64,000 nt of DNA from Stieleria tagensis (GCF_024129865.1 NZ_JAMYFE010000052.1:1-64000), one strand, 5' to 3'; shown: positions 26,116 to 35,198, counted from the stretch's first letter. Program-made: numbers and translations. Notes: generated from the sequence alone by a model not told the origin.

Positions 26116-27630
26116 ATGGGGTCAATATCAAAGCCGAAACGGAGTCGCGGGACTCAAGGCAAACGGGAACAAGGGCATCGATCGGGCGCCAACGTGACAC
26201 AGCGGGGACCAGCCCAGTCGATAGCCCGTCTGATCGCGGACGAGATCGGTTTATCGGTTGAAGTCAAACCGGTTGGCAGCGAGCCCGATCCGCTGCTGCG
26301 AATCGCGGAAGTGGAAACCCATCGGGTCCACAGTGAAACGCTCCGCAGCCATACGGACGCTGATCTGGTTCGCCAGGCGCTCGCATTGCCAAGCGGTGAG
26401 ATCGCGCTGTGGTCGGCACCGGCCGACCAGGCCGAACGGATCGCCAGGCATGCGCTGTCTTTATTGGATCTGCACGTGACCTGCCAGGAAAACCAACAGC
26501 TGCTGGCGGAGGTCGATTCGTTGACCAGCCAGGTCGTGCACGACTTTGAAGAGTTGTCGTTGATCCGGATGCTGGCATCGGGATTGGAACTGCCGCAAAC
26601 GAGCCAAGAAACCGATGCCTTTATTTTGGCGTCACTGCAGCCATTGGCCAGCGGTGTCGGTACCGAGTCGCTGGCAGCAATCTTGGTGGACCATCCCGAG
26701 GGCGAATCGCAGGCCACGATTTGGACGGGGCCACGGCTGGTTGCCGACCGGGACCTGCGGGACTTTGTTGCCCGCTATGCAAAACTACTGCGTCTTCAAC
26801 CGGTCGTTCGAAATGATCTTTTGGACGGTCATGGGCGTGGTCTGGACGGTGTCACCGAATTGTTGATGGTGGAATGTTCCAGCAGCGGGCGAGTGCATGG
26901 TTGGTTGGTGGCCTGCAATCGAATCCGCCAACCCGAGGACAACACGCCTTGGGGGCATCTCGGGTTCACGTCGGTTCAAGCGTCATTGATGGAAACCGTC
27001 GCCCATCAACTCGCAGCACAACTGAGCAATGTGCGACTACTAGGGCAGAAAGAAGCCTTGTTCACCGATGTCGTTCGCGCCATCGTCGATGCTGCCGAAT
27101 CGCGTGATCCGCTGACCTGTGGTCACGCCGAGCGGGTGGCCCAAATGGCTCGCTGTTTAGCGTCCCAGGTCGGTTTTTCTCCGTCCGCTTGCGAACGGAT
27201 TTATTTGACCGGATTGCTGCACGACGTTTTGCGGATCGCGATTCCCAACACGGATTCGCATCCGCCCGATCGATTTTGTGTCCCGCCGGGCGCCAGCATC
27301 AACACGCAAACCGATGCGGGCCGACAAATCATTCGTGGTCTCGATGCACTGCAGGGGATTCTGCCTGGCGTGCTGTATCACCATGAGCGTTGGAATGGTA
27401 CCGGGGGGCCGGAGCAGTTGGTCGGGGATCAGATTCCGGTCGAAGCCAGGATCCTGGCTATCTGCGATGCGTTTGACACGCTGACCAGTGATCACGCGGA
27501 ACAGTCGGCAATGTCTGTCGAGTCGGCCGTTGCCATTCTGCAAGCGGGCGCGGGCGATGCTTGGGACCCAGATTTGATCCAAACGTTTGTTGATCACATC
27601 GATCAGATCAACCAAATCTGTCAACGCTAA
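26116..27630 (+). CDS. Signalling protein with degenerate HD-GYP domain
   Basis: A 504-residue protein. The N-terminal half has a GAF-like region at about 150-310, following a helical linker with LTSQVVHDFEELSLIRML. The C-terminal 170 residues are HD-GYP-like: SRDPLTCGHAERVAQMA, LLHDVLRIAIP with H369 and D370, HHERWNGTGGP at 422-432, then QIPVEARILAICDAFDTLTS. In the diagnostic GYP element the tyrosine is replaced (GGP), the preceding Asp of DGxGYP is Asn, and the HDxGK lysine is Arg. Metal-binding His and Asp residues remain. c-di-GMP hydrolysis is uncertain; it could be another phosphodiesterase or a sensor. Starts at ATG 26116; no close partner. Confidence 0.8.
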   Translation: MGSISKPKRSRGTQGKREQGHRSGANVTQRGPAQSIARLIADEIGLSVEVKPVGSEPDPLLRIAEVETHRVHSETLRSHTDADLVRQALALPSGEIALWSAPADQAERIARHALSLLDLHVTCQENQQLLAEVDSLTSQVVHDFEELSLIRMLASGLELPQTSQETDAFILASLQPLASGVGTESLAAILVDHPEGESQATIWTGPRLVADRDLRDFVARYAKLLRLQPVVRNDLLDGHGRGLDGVTELLMVECSSSGRVHGWLVACNRIRQPEDNTPWGHLGFTSVQASLMETVAHQLAAQLSNVRLLGQKEALFTDVVRAIVDAAESRDPLTCGHAERVAQMARCLASQVGFSPSACERIYLTGLLHDVLRIAIPNTDSHPPDRFCVPPGASINTQTDAGRQIIRGLDALQGILPGVLYHHERWNGTGGPEQLVGDQIPVEARILAICDAFDTLTSDHAEQSAMSVESAVAILQAGAGDAWDPDLIQTFVDHIDQINQICQR

Positions 27631-27652
27631 ACCTGACGCTATCAGCGGCTGG

Positions 27653-28444
27653 CTAAGCGGCGCGACGTGATGATTGAATCGACGTGCCGGCGACGCGATC
27701 GAGTAAGATTGTGAAGTCGCCGGGTTTCTTAATCACCGAATTCACGCCGGCATCCAACGCGGATTGTCGCGATGCGGGTGAGAGATCATTGGTGATCCAC
27801 ACGTGATCGGCGACGTGATGACCCAGCCGACGGAACAAGTTTGGCCAGTGTTGACGGTCGGTTGCTGAATCGTCCCACCACAGTTCGTCAACATTGACGA
27901 GCGTTCCCAATTGATCCGGTCGGCACCAAATCGCGGTGGCCTGACCCGAACCGGCGATCTCCAACAATGCGGTTGCATTGGCATAGTTTGCAGCGACGAC
28001 GGCCACGCTGTTCACACGTCGCGGTGAGAGTTTGCCCGACCCGCAGTGCCGCAGTGATTGCGGCAGTTGCGATTCCCATTGGTGCCAATCGATCGCGGGC
28101 GCAGCTAACAGCAGACCGGGCGCGGGGCGTGATCCGGCGCACAGCGGACCGGTCAACAAGTTCACATCGGCATCCGGATGCAACTGACGCAGCGATTGAA
28201 ACAACGCCTCGTCGACCGCCGAATCGTTCTCACGACAGTAGAGGATGGTACGGACCGCTTGAGCGGGACGCGCGACCGCTGAACTCAAATCGGGCCGATA
28301 GGCGATCTGTGCGACCCGGCTGTCACAAAATTCGTACACCGGTCGAAACGCGGTCGAGCGACGATCACCAATCCACAGCAGGGTGCCGTGATCAAGCGGT
28401 CCGTCGCAGTGATGGGGGAAGGCCGTGTGTGGGGTGCCAGACAT
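27653..28444 (-). CDS. Unknown protein, pseudo-receiver-like C-terminus
   Basis: A 263-residue protein beginning at ATG 28444. No family is recognised with confidence. The C-terminal segment DHVWITNDLSPASRQSALDAGVNSVIKKP followed by a leucine-rich helix recalls the end of a response-regulator receiver domain, in which a Lys-Pro pair follows beta-5, but an Asp phosphoacceptor in the expected place is not evident. The first 100 residues include TILYCRENDSAVDEAL and another alpha/beta pattern. It starts 39 bases after the stop of the HTH-PTS IIA gene on the same strand, so the two are likely co-transcribed, and it may be a signalling partner. Confidence 0.5.
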   Translation of the reverse strand: MSGTPHTAFPHHCDGPLDHGTLLWIGDRRSTAFRPVYEFCDSRVAQIAYRPDLSSAVARPAQAVRTILYCRENDSAVDEALFQSLRQLHPDADVNLLTGPLCAGSRPAPGLLLAAPAIDWHQWESQLPQSLRHCGSGKLSPRRVNSVAVVAANYANATALLEIAGSGQATAIWCRPDQLGTLVNVDELWWDDSATDRQHWPNLFRRLGHHVADHVWITNDLSPASRQSALDAGVNSVIKKPGDFTILLDRVAGTSIQSSRRAA

Positions 28445-28483
28445 GGGTTGCCAGACCGTTGGGGGCAAGCGTTTCCGAACACG

Positions 28484-29185
28484 CTAGGCTGACAGCAAGA
28501 CCTCGGCTTCTTGCAGACAATGCCACGCGTCGGCCGCCGTTTGGGAAGCTCGCAATCGATCCAAGAAGGAATCGATGGCGATCAGGCGACTGATCTTGGC
28601 CAGGGTACGAAGGTGTGCCGAATCGTCGTAAGAGCAAATCAAGAAAAACACGTCCGTCATGTGGCCCGAATCCGAGAACGGAATTCGTGTTTGACTGACC
28701 GCCAAGGCGACGACGGTGTCGGCCAAAATTGAAGTTTGGGGGCGCCGCGGGTGCAGCATCGCGACGCCGCAATCGAGCGCCGTCGGGTGCATTTGTTCGC
28801 GGCTTTTGACCGCTTCGGCCATCGCCGGTGCATCCCACATCAGACCGGAATTAGCCGCCAGATTGCACATGCTGCGGATCACGGAACTGCGAGTTTTGGC
28901 CTGCAGTGGGACCTCGATCGAATCGACCGGGCACAATTCGTGAATCGAACGGTCATGGGTTTCATCGGTCATGCGATCGACCACGCGCTGTACACGGGCC
29001 AATTCATCGCTGTCTTCGCTGGCGCCGAGCTGTTCTTCCAGCCAGTGGTGAATTTCGGCCTCGTTGAATTTCCATTGTCCGCTGACCTTGCGGCCGGGCA
29101 GTCGGCCGCGACTGACCATTTTTTCGACCTGCGTCGGCGTGATATGGAGGTACTGTGCAATCTGCGCTAAATCTAGGTCTTCCAT
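28484..29185 (-). CDS. Excisionase-type HTH fused to PTS IIA (PtsN-like) domain
   Basis: A 233-residue protein starting at ATG 29185. Residues 1-55 form a winged/excisionase-like HTH: LDLAQIAQYLHITPTQVEKMV, GRLPGRKVSGQWKFNEAEIHHWL. Residues 85-230 resemble the EIIA-Ntr/fructose IIA fold, with TALDCGVAMLHPRRPQT, in which the His of MLHP aligns with the phosphorylated histidine of PtsN (normally AIPH), then VVALAVSQTRIPF and DVFFLICSYDDSAHLRTLAKISRLI. Such fusions occur in planctomycetes and are likely phosphotransfer-linked regulators; the EI/HPr partner genes are not in the window. The companion downstream is the pseudo-receiver-like gene. Confidence 0.8.
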   Translation of the reverse strand: MEDLDLAQIAQYLHITPTQVEKMVSRGRLPGRKVSGQWKFNEAEIHHWLEEQLGASEDSDELARVQRVVDRMTDETHDRSIHELCPVDSIEVPLQAKTRSSVIRSMCNLAANSGLMWDAPAMAEAVKSREQMHPTALDCGVAMLHPRRPQTSILADTVVALAVSQTRIPFSDSGHMTDVFFLICSYDDSAHLRTLAKISRLIAIDSFLDRLRASQTAADAWHCLQEAEVLLSA

Positions 29186-29446
29186 ACATTCAATCACGTG
29201 ATGTGTGCTGCCGTTGGACTCCGTGCGGCACGTATCGTGACCGACCAAGGGCTGATTCGGGAGGTGCAAAAAGGATGGATTTTTTCTGAATTCTTGGTGA
29301 TTTCATTCAAGTTTCCTACGATCGGTGCCGTCTCGCTCTTGACCGTGGCGGTCGGCGCCAGGTATTGCCAATCCACACAAACCGATTTTTGACAGTCCAC
29401 AACCGCAGCAAGTGATCCCCTCGCGCCCCAGCGACCAACTTTCGTC

Positions 29447-30901
29447 ATGACAGATTCCACGTTCCTATCGTTTCGGCTGTCGTCATGGATGCTGGCGCTG
29501 ATCGTCATGAATTGGGGTGACGTGCTGGGGCAAACCGCGAGCAGTTCGCTGGACGTGCCTCAAACCCAACTGGCGCCGATCAATGCGCCGCTAGGACCCT
29601 CATCACCGATGGGGCCTCCGGTACCCAGTGCGGGGGCACCAAGCAGTGGGTTTTCGACGTCGCCGCTGGGCACACCGACTCCCTACACGCCGGCTCCCTA
29701 CACGCCGTCGGCCGGATCGTCGTTTGACCCCTACGCCGGTGGACCGTCCGCCGGATATGTGCCGCCGATGAGTCCCCCCACGATGGCGCCGCCGCCGACA
29801 TTCGGATCGCCGGCGATGACATCCGCCTATGGAACTCCGTACTATGGTGGACCGGCAAGCCAGCCGCCGCCCTTGTTCGGCAGTTCGAACCTAATGGGCC
29901 CGCCGGTTGTCTACGGGACCAGCCCGATGGGAACACCGATGACGATGGCCCCGCCATCGACGTTTGGTGGACCGACCTTTGGTGCACCGACCGGCTATGA
30001 CATGCAACCGTCGATCTATCCCAGCGGGGCACCGTCGACCTTGTTTCCGAGTGGATTGATGGGACCGACATCGTCGTTCAATCCAGATTTCAATCCCTAT
30101 CGATTGATCCAACGTGGACGCTTTCGTCAGGAATTCCAAGCGGGTAGCGACGATGCGGATTCGTTGCAGGTCAACACGACCGATGTGGCGCTGGCGTTTG
30201 CCTGTCCCAATTTTCTGTTTTCCAATCAGCCGCTGTTTATCGCCCCGTCGTTCTCATTGCACTTGTGGGACGGACCGAACTCCAGCACCGGCGCCGACCT
30301 ACCGGGTGAAACCTACGACGCCTTCCTGGGGTTCGACTGGCACTCCGATCCCAATCAGATTTTGGGAGCTGAGATCGGCGTCAGTGTGGGCGGCTACAGT
30401 GAATTCGGCGTCTTCGACAGCGACAGTATTTTGGTCAAGGGCCGAGGATTGGGGACGTTTCGGTTGACGCCGGCCAGCACGTTCAAATTGGGAATCATTT
30501 ATTACGACCGGGTCAAAACAAAGATGTTGCCGGCGGGCGGGATTCTGTGGCGTCCCAGCCCGACCTGTCGCGCCGACATTTTCTTTCCTGAACCCAAGCT
30601 GGGCCATTACGTTTCTACCCTCGGCACCAATGACGTCTGGTGGTACATCGCCGGCGACTATGGCGGCGGTTCGTGGACCATCGACCGTGCCGACGGCCGC
30701 GGGGATCAAGTCGACGTGAATGATATTCGCCTGACGACGGGATTCGAATGGGGGCCAACGGCGCGGATGAGAGCCGGGCAGCGGACGGCGTTTCTCGAAT
30801 TCGGCTATGTCACCGATCGAGAGTTGGTCTATCGCTACAACCCCCAAGACGGAATCTCGCTGGATGACACGTGGATGTTCCGGGTGGGAATCGGGTACTA
30901 A
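29447..30901 (+). CDS. Predicted outer-membrane beta-barrel protein with Pro/Gly-rich linker (BBP7-like)
   Basis: A 484-residue exported protein. The N-terminal signal peptide ends after MNWGDVLGQ. Residues 40-220 are a Pro/Gly/Ser/Thr/Tyr linker (for example PLGTPTPYTPAPYTP), unlike the rest of the chain. The last 260 residues are alternating strands such as NFLFSNQPLFIAPSFSLHLW, WHSDPNQILGAEIGVSVGGY, KGRGLGTFRLTPASTFKLGIIYYD, ending in TWMFRVGIGY with a terminal aromatic residue, as in barrels inserted by the Bam machinery. Similar planctomycete proteins are annotated BBP7 or uncharacterised. Its linker could cross a peptide or protein layer. The adjacent phosphatase gene is convergent, only 2 bases away. 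Confidence 0.65.
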   Translation: MTDSTFLSFRLSSWMLALIVMNWGDVLGQTASSSLDVPQTQLAPINAPLGPSSPMGPPVPSAGAPSSGFSTSPLGTPTPYTPAPYTPSAGSSFDPYAGGPSAGYVPPMSPPTMAPPPTFGSPAMTSAYGTPYYGGPASQPPPLFGSSNLMGPPVVYGTSPMGTPMTMAPPSTFGGPTFGAPTGYDMQPSIYPSGAPSTLFPSGLMGPTSSFNPDFNPYRLIQRGRFRQEFQAGSDDADSLQVNTTDVALAFACPNFLFSNQPLFIAPSFSLHLWDGPNSSTGADLPGETYDAFLGFDWHSDPNQILGAEIGVSVGGYSEFGVFDSDSILVKGRGLGTFRLTPASTFKLGIIYYDRVKTKMLPAGGILWRPSPTCRADIFFPEPKLGHYVSTLGTNDVWWYIAGDYGGGSWTIDRADGRGDQVDVNDIRLTTGFEWGPTARMRAGQRTAFLEFGYVTDRELVYRYNPQDGISLDDTWMFRVGIGY

Positions 30902-30903
30902 TG

Positions 30904-31398
30904 CTATTCCTCGAATCCCATGTCGAAAATTTCTTCGCCAGCCAGCGTTTGTAGGATCACGGGACAGCCCTCTTCCAACATGTCCAGCACGTCGTCAAAT
31001 CCTTCTTCGTCGCCGTAGTAGGGATCGGGCACGTCGTTGGGCCAGGTGTCATCCAGGTAATCGCTGAAGACACGGATGTGGGTGGTGGGCCGGTCGGCCA
31101 GGGCAATCAACGATTCATAGTTGGCGTTGTCCATCGCCAGCACCAAGTCGAAATTGTCGTCGTCCAAATCTTCCAGGGTCACTTGTCGAGCCAAGCTTTT
31201 CAATTCGTAACCGCGCGCTTCGGCAGCGGCCTTCATGCGCGGATCTGCACCCTTGCCGATGTGATAGTCATGTGTCCCGGCAGAGTCGATCTCGACATCG
31301 ATGTCGAATTCTTCGGCAAACCGTTTCATCACCGCTTCGCCGGCGGGCGAGCGGCAGATGTTTCCCATACAGACAAACAGCACACGTTTAATGGACAT
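30904..31398 (-). CDS. Low-molecular-weight protein-tyrosine phosphatase
   Basis: A 164-residue arsenate-reductase-fold phosphatase. The P-loop VLFVCMGNICRSP places the catalytic Cys at C10 and Arg at R16 (CX5R). The second motif DSAGTHDYHIG and the general acid region VPDPYYGDEEGFDDVLDMLEEGC (Asp in DPYY) are intact. It dephosphorylates phosphotyrosine in proteins or low-molecular-weight phosphoesters; in bacteria it often balances a bacterial tyrosine kinase in polysaccharide export, but none is in this window. No signal peptide. The 3' ends of this gene and the outer-membrane gene nearly meet, with no room for a separate terminator. Confidence 0.93.
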   Translation of the reverse strand: MSIKRVLFVCMGNICRSPAGEAVMKRFAEEFDIDVEIDSAGTHDYHIGKGADPRMKAAAEARGYELKSLARQVTLEDLDDDNFDLVLAMDNANYESLIALADRPTTHIRVFSDYLDDTWPNDVPDPYYGDEEGFDDVLDMLEEGCPVILQTLAGEEIFDMGFEE

Positions 31399-31562
31399 CG
31401 AAATTCAGTGGTCTGTGATCAGGCGGTCAATCGATCAGGGGGTGAATGCAAAACATGCGTCGCGGTGACGGCTGGTTAGCCTATCGGATTGCCACAGGTC
31501 TTTTCAACCGAAGGCGCCGGCGGTGGATGCGATCGGCAGCCATCGCGACCCCGTTGGACGCT

Positions 31563-32408
31563 CTACAGCGGTAGAATCTCCACGCCAGCGGCGTCTCTGG
31601 GTATGACATCCGCCCCTTTGGCTTTTTCATTCAAATGATGCAGCGCGTCGGCACCGACCGCACCCAGATCGATCGTCCACTCGTTGACGTACAGTTCGAC
31701 ATGCTGCATCAACACGTCGTCGTTGAACTCTTGTGCGTATTGTCGCATCGTCGGCAATGCCCGATCGGGATCCGCCAGCGAATACTCCAGCGATTCGCGG
31801 ACGACCGTTTGCACCGTTCGCAGCACCTCTCGGGGAACCGATTTCATTCCCACCAACCCGCCCAGCGGCAGCGGGCAATGGGTCTCTCTCTCCCAGCGTG
31901 TCCCCAAGTCTTCCACCAATCCCAATCCTTGGTCTTGCCAAGTGAATCGGCCTTCATGAATGCAGACGCCGTAGTCGGCTGTTCGCTGACGCAGGCCTGG
32001 CATGATTTCCGAAAACACGACTTGGCGCATCGCACTGGTTTGGGGATAGAACAATCGAAACAACAAACTTGCCGTCGTATGCTCGCCCGGGCACAACGTG
32101 ACTTGATCGATCGATCGCGGCGGCAGCGCCCCGGGATCGGCCGACAATAACAACGGGCCGACACCAAACCCCAGCGCCGAACCGGACGGCAGCACGATGG
32201 TCGAATCGGATCGCAACAGTGCCGCGTGGAAACTGCATTTGGACACGTCGAATTGGTCGGCGAACAGACGTTCGTTGAGCTGTTGGATGTCTAACAATTC
32301 GATTTGGAAATTGATCCCACGCCAATCGACCAATCGATTCAAAATCGCATGAAAGGTGAACGTGTCGTTGGGACAAGTTGAAATGCCCAGTCGTATCGTG
32401 TGGTTCAT
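31563..32408 (-). CDS. mqnD: 1,4-dihydroxy-6-naphthoate synthase MqnD
   Basis: A 281-residue enzyme of the futalosine route to menaquinone, acting on cyclic dehypoxanthine futalosine. The N-terminal motif LGISTCPNDTFTFHAIL and later HEGRFTWQDQGLGLVEDLG fit the MqnD substrate-binding-protein-like fold, and there are no competing ABC-transporter features such as a signal peptide. The protein has the expected length. Its ATG at 32408 overlaps the TGA stop of the upstream mqnB by 4 bases, so the two are translationally coupled. Cytoplasmic. Other pathway genes (mqnA, mqnC, mqnE) are not in the window. Confidence 0.92.
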   Translation of the reverse strand: MNHTIRLGISTCPNDTFTFHAILNRLVDWRGINFQIELLDIQQLNERLFADQFDVSKCSFHAALLRSDSTIVLPSGSALGFGVGPLLLSADPGALPPRSIDQVTLCPGEHTTASLLFRLFYPQTSAMRQVVFSEIMPGLRQRTADYGVCIHEGRFTWQDQGLGLVEDLGTRWERETHCPLPLGGLVGMKSVPREVLRTVQTVVRESLEYSLADPDRALPTMRQYAQEFNDDVLMQHVELYVNEWTIDLGAVGADALHHLNEKAKGADVIPRDAAGVEILPL

Positions 32409-33070
32409 GTTGTTGATCGATCGAGTTCCTGTTGTAACACCGTGGCCACGCTACGCAGCGCTTGGTCGATTCTCCAATCGGCCTGTTCGCGGCGGCCGAC
32501 GAAGTTCGAAAACCCACGCACGATCCCCAGTGGGACGTTTGCTGATCGACAGGCGAGCGCCACTGCAAATGATTCCATGTCCTCGCCCACCGCCTTGGGG
32601 TGGCGTGCCGACCGTCGCTGGGCGTCGTCGGCATCGGCCGATCCGGTGCAGACGGTCAATAGCGTTGCGGCGTCGTTCGAACCGGGATGCCAACAGTGCA
32701 GATGTCCCTCGGGATCCTCGGTCGGATACCAGGGCCAACCCAGATCCACGGCGTCGACATAGGAGTCGCCTTGGCCGACACCGATGCCATCGATGGCAAC
32801 CGCTGTAAACCAGATCGCATCACCGATCGCCAGCGATTGGCAATGGTCACCGGGCAGCAAACCGGCGATCCCGGCCAGGATCACCCGATCAGGGCGGTGT
32901 CGAGTGATCGCCGCGGTCGTCGCGATGGCGCTGGCAATCACACCGAACCCGATCGTTTCGATCGCCCAGTGTCGAGGATCAAAACGCAACGCCGGTTCAA
33001 TCTGTTGGCGTTCGGTTTCCGTCGGTATCAAGATTAAATTGGGCACCATCGATTCCCCTTCAGCCGCCAT
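32405..33070 (-). CDS. mqnB: Futalosine hydrolase MqnB
   Basis: A nucleosidase of the MTA/SAH-nucleosidase superfamily that removes hypoxanthine from futalosine. The core starts NLILIPTETERQQIEP, followed by a VILAGIAGLLPG loop, AIWFTAVAIDGIGVGQGDSYVD, and the active-site helix GEDMESFAVALACRSANVPLGIVRGFSNFVGRREQADW, in which EDMESF and FSN are characteristic. The first Met (33070) gives 221 residues; Met 33049, seven codons in, is equally possible and gives a normal length. The stop overlaps the mqnD start. This pair, with mqnD, strongly indicates futalosine-dependent menaquinone synthesis. Confidence 0.9.
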   Translation of the reverse strand: MAAEGESMVPNLILIPTETERQQIEPALRFDPRHWAIETIGFGVIASAIATTAAITRHRPDRVILAGIAGLLPGDHCQSLAIGDAIWFTAVAIDGIGVGQGDSYVDAVDLGWPWYPTEDPEGHLHCWHPGSNDAATLLTVCTGSADADDAQRRSARHPKAVGEDMESFAVALACRSANVPLGIVRGFSNFVGRREQADWRIDQALRSVATVLQQELDRSTT

Positions 33071-33103
33071 CTAAACGTTCAGCACACGTGGACGTCGTAC
33101 GGA

Positions 33104-33245
33104 TTTTTGAAGTGTTGTCATTGCAGTTAGGGACAAGTTCAACCCGAAGCGTCAGCGAGGGATTTGGGGTGTTAACGGGATCCCTCGCTGACGCTTCGGG
33201 TTACCAAAAACCAATGCCCCGCGCAAATGCGTAACTTCAAAACGC
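33104..33245. repeat. Palindromic dispersed repeat, family A (degenerate)
   Basis: The right half (TCCCTCGCTGACGCTTCGGGTTACC, positions 33181-33205) matches family A well, but the left half has lost GGTAACC and retains CAACCCGAAGCGTCAGCG. Outer arms GAAGTG and AACTTCAAAAC remain. It lies between mqnB and the Nudix gene and is the most diverged copy. Confidence 0.8.
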
Positions 33246-33300
33246 GTCAGCGAGACAATTGGAAACGGGGACACCTTAAACGTTGGTTATTGACGCACCA

Positions 33301-33834
33301 CTAGAGAGTGGGTTGGCCGGCCATCCAATATTCGATGGCGCGACGATTGGATGCAAACGCCATGTTGTCCAGGTATTCATCGCCCGGATGGGTCCAGGCA
33401 TAATCGTCCAACTCGGACAGTTCCAATTTGATCTCCAGCGGCTGTTCGGGCTGGCAGAGATAGAACAGGTCGATCACTTGGGACACGACGCCGTGATAGT
33501 CGTACTGATTGGGAAACGTCATCATCAAATCGATGTTGGTCAGACGCAGTTGTGTTTCCTCCAACACTTCTCGCTCGAGCGCCTGTTCGACGGTTTCACC
33601 TTGATCGACAAAACCACCGGGCAATCCCCATTGGCCTTTGCCGGGGTCGCGGGCACGGCGAACCAGCAACAATTCATTGGCCGGATTGACGATCAATGCG
33701 CCGACCGCAGCGACCGGACCAAAGAACACGGCGAACCCACATTCGCTACAGCGAAACGGGACCTTTCCAGGTGCCTGGTGCGCGGTGGCGCATCGCGGGC
33801 AATGCAAATACGCTTGTTCAATGGGGATCGCCAT
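33301..33834 (-). CDS. Nudix hydrolase with N-terminal zinc ribbon
   Basis: A 177-residue Nudix protein. An N-terminal zinc ribbon (CPRC at 12-15, CSEC at 29-32) precedes the catalytic fold, as in NudC-like and NADH-pyrophosphatase relatives. The Nudix box GGFVDQGETVEQALEREVLEET is complete except that the final Gly of the consensus is Gln (EETQLRL), a minor deviation. It is preceded by GKGQWGLPGG. It should hydrolyse a nucleoside diphosphate linked to another group; the exact substrate is not readable. Start ATG 33834. The neighbour on the 5' side is the LarA-like gene on the same strand, 59 bases away. Confidence 0.88.
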   Translation of the reverse strand: MAIPIEQAYLHCPRCATAHQAPGKVPFRCSECGFAVFFGPVAAVGALIVNPANELLLVRRARDPGKGQWGLPGGFVDQGETVEQALEREVLEETQLRLTNIDLMMTFPNQYDYHGVVSQVIDLFYLCQPEQPLEIKLELSELDDYAWTHPGDEYLDNMAFASNRRAIEYWMAGQPTL

Positions 33835-33893
33835 GAATGTGCCTGGTCGGTGAAGTTCGCTAAGGGGTGCGCGCGTGCGAGTCGTAGGGAGTG

Positions 33894-35198
33894 TCAGTGG
33901 CCGCCGGCGAAGGATGCCGCTCGTAGCACGCCACAGCTGTCGAACTGGCGGCTTAGGTTGGCCAATTCGTGAGCCGAATCCACCACGCCGATGCCCATCG
34001 GTTCAACCGTTTCTCGTGGCAGACGACTGTGTAGCATCACCCGGTGCAGCGCCGTGACCTGTTGCAATTGCATCGCCATGGTTCGGTAACGATTCCAGCC
34101 CGGCAGCCCGTCCCCGGTGGTGGCGGCCTGGCCGTCAGATTCGCTGCCGTCAGATTCGCTCTCCGACGGGGGCTCGTGGTCGATGTCCGAATCAATCGCC
34201 AGCAAGGCGCCCGCGGGCGGATCGGTCAGGGATGACCAGATCACGATCGTTGCTTCGGGCTCGGCATAATCCAACGCCGCAGCGGCCGCGCGGACCACGT
34301 TCTCCCACGTCTGTTGCTGTTGGTCACCATCCAGTGCGGCGACGACCAATTCAGCCGGCGGTGGAATCGGATCGGGACGCCGCAACGTTGGGGTGATTCG
34401 TTTGGCAATTGCTTCCAACGTTCCGGCATGAATCTCGCCCGCGGTGCCGTTGGAATTTGCGGTCACACTTAGGATCAACTGCACACCCAACAGCCACGGC
34501 ACCTCTTCGGCAATCGTGTTGCCGGATTTCATCGCCGGATCCGACGCAATGCCGGTCGCGATTTTATCGGCGAACCGATTTCGCGTGGCCGAATCGCAGA
34601 GGGCTGGAAAGATGCCTGTCAAATCGCGTCGATCGCCCAAGTTGCGCGGGCGCACGGCAACGATCGGTAGGACGAAATCGGCTTCGACCAGTGCCCGATG
34701 CAGATAGATCGGTTCGGCATCGACGTCAGCGGCCAAATAGCACAGGGCTTCGCGAGTGTCCGATTGATGAACGTGAACCGGGTGGTCGCCCGCCGAAGCT
34801 CTAATCAGGGCCAGGGTTGATTCGGTCGCTTCATCCCAGACCACAATTTCGATCTGGTCCGCCGGGGTGCTCTGCAACATCCGGATCGCGCCCTCGATGA
34901 CCGCATCGATTTGGGGAACATTCGGATCGACCGCCAAAGCGATTCGGTCGCCGGCCACGATTGCCGCTTCGATCGGCGGGAAATCATCCGGTGTGGCTAG
35001 CGCGTGCAGGGTGTCGGCCACCACGTCGCGACAGGTTTGCCGTGTTCCCGCGTCATACTCCCAGACCTGGACCGATGCCAATCCGGACTGTTTGGATTGA
35101 AATTGAACACGGTCGTCGCCGGGCGGGGGTGTGATGTCGTGGACCACCGGCGATTCGTCGGCGGTTGAGGGTGGCTCGGGCGATCGGGGCTCGGACAT
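33894..35198 (-). CDS. LarA-like (DUF2088) protein lacking catalytic residues
   Basis: A 434-residue protein with an acidic, disordered N-terminus and a LarA/DUF2088-like fold: IALAVDPNVPQIDAVIEGAIRML, EIVVWDE, a YLHRALVEADFVLPIVAVRPRNLGD stretch and C-terminal ATIVIWSSLTDPPAGALL. The lactate racemase signature that should bind the nickel pincer cofactor (D-x-TR, then His/Lys in GGxK) is not found; VRPRNLGDRRDLTG stands where PHxxxGxSGG is expected. A long Ser/Glu/Asp insertion sits near residues 345-360. It is probably a non-racemase member of the family; the substrate is unknown. It precedes the Nudix gene on the same strand. Confidence 0.6.
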   Translation of the reverse strand: MSEPRSPEPPSTADESPVVHDITPPPGDDRVQFQSKQSGLASVQVWEYDAGTRQTCRDVVADTLHALATPDDFPPIEAAIVAGDRIALAVDPNVPQIDAVIEGAIRMLQSTPADQIEIVVWDEATESTLALIRASAGDHPVHVHQSDTREALCYLAADVDAEPIYLHRALVEADFVLPIVAVRPRNLGDRRDLTGIFPALCDSATRNRFADKIATGIASDPAMKSGNTIAEEVPWLLGVQLILSVTANSNGTAGEIHAGTLEAIAKRITPTLRRPDPIPPPAELVVAALDGDQQQQTWENVVRAAAAALDYAEPEATIVIWSSLTDPPAGALLAIDSDIDHEPPSESESDGSESDGQAATTGDGLPGWNRYRTMAMQLQQVTALHRVMLHSRLPRETVEPMGIGVVDSAHELANLSRQFDSCGVLRAASFAGGH

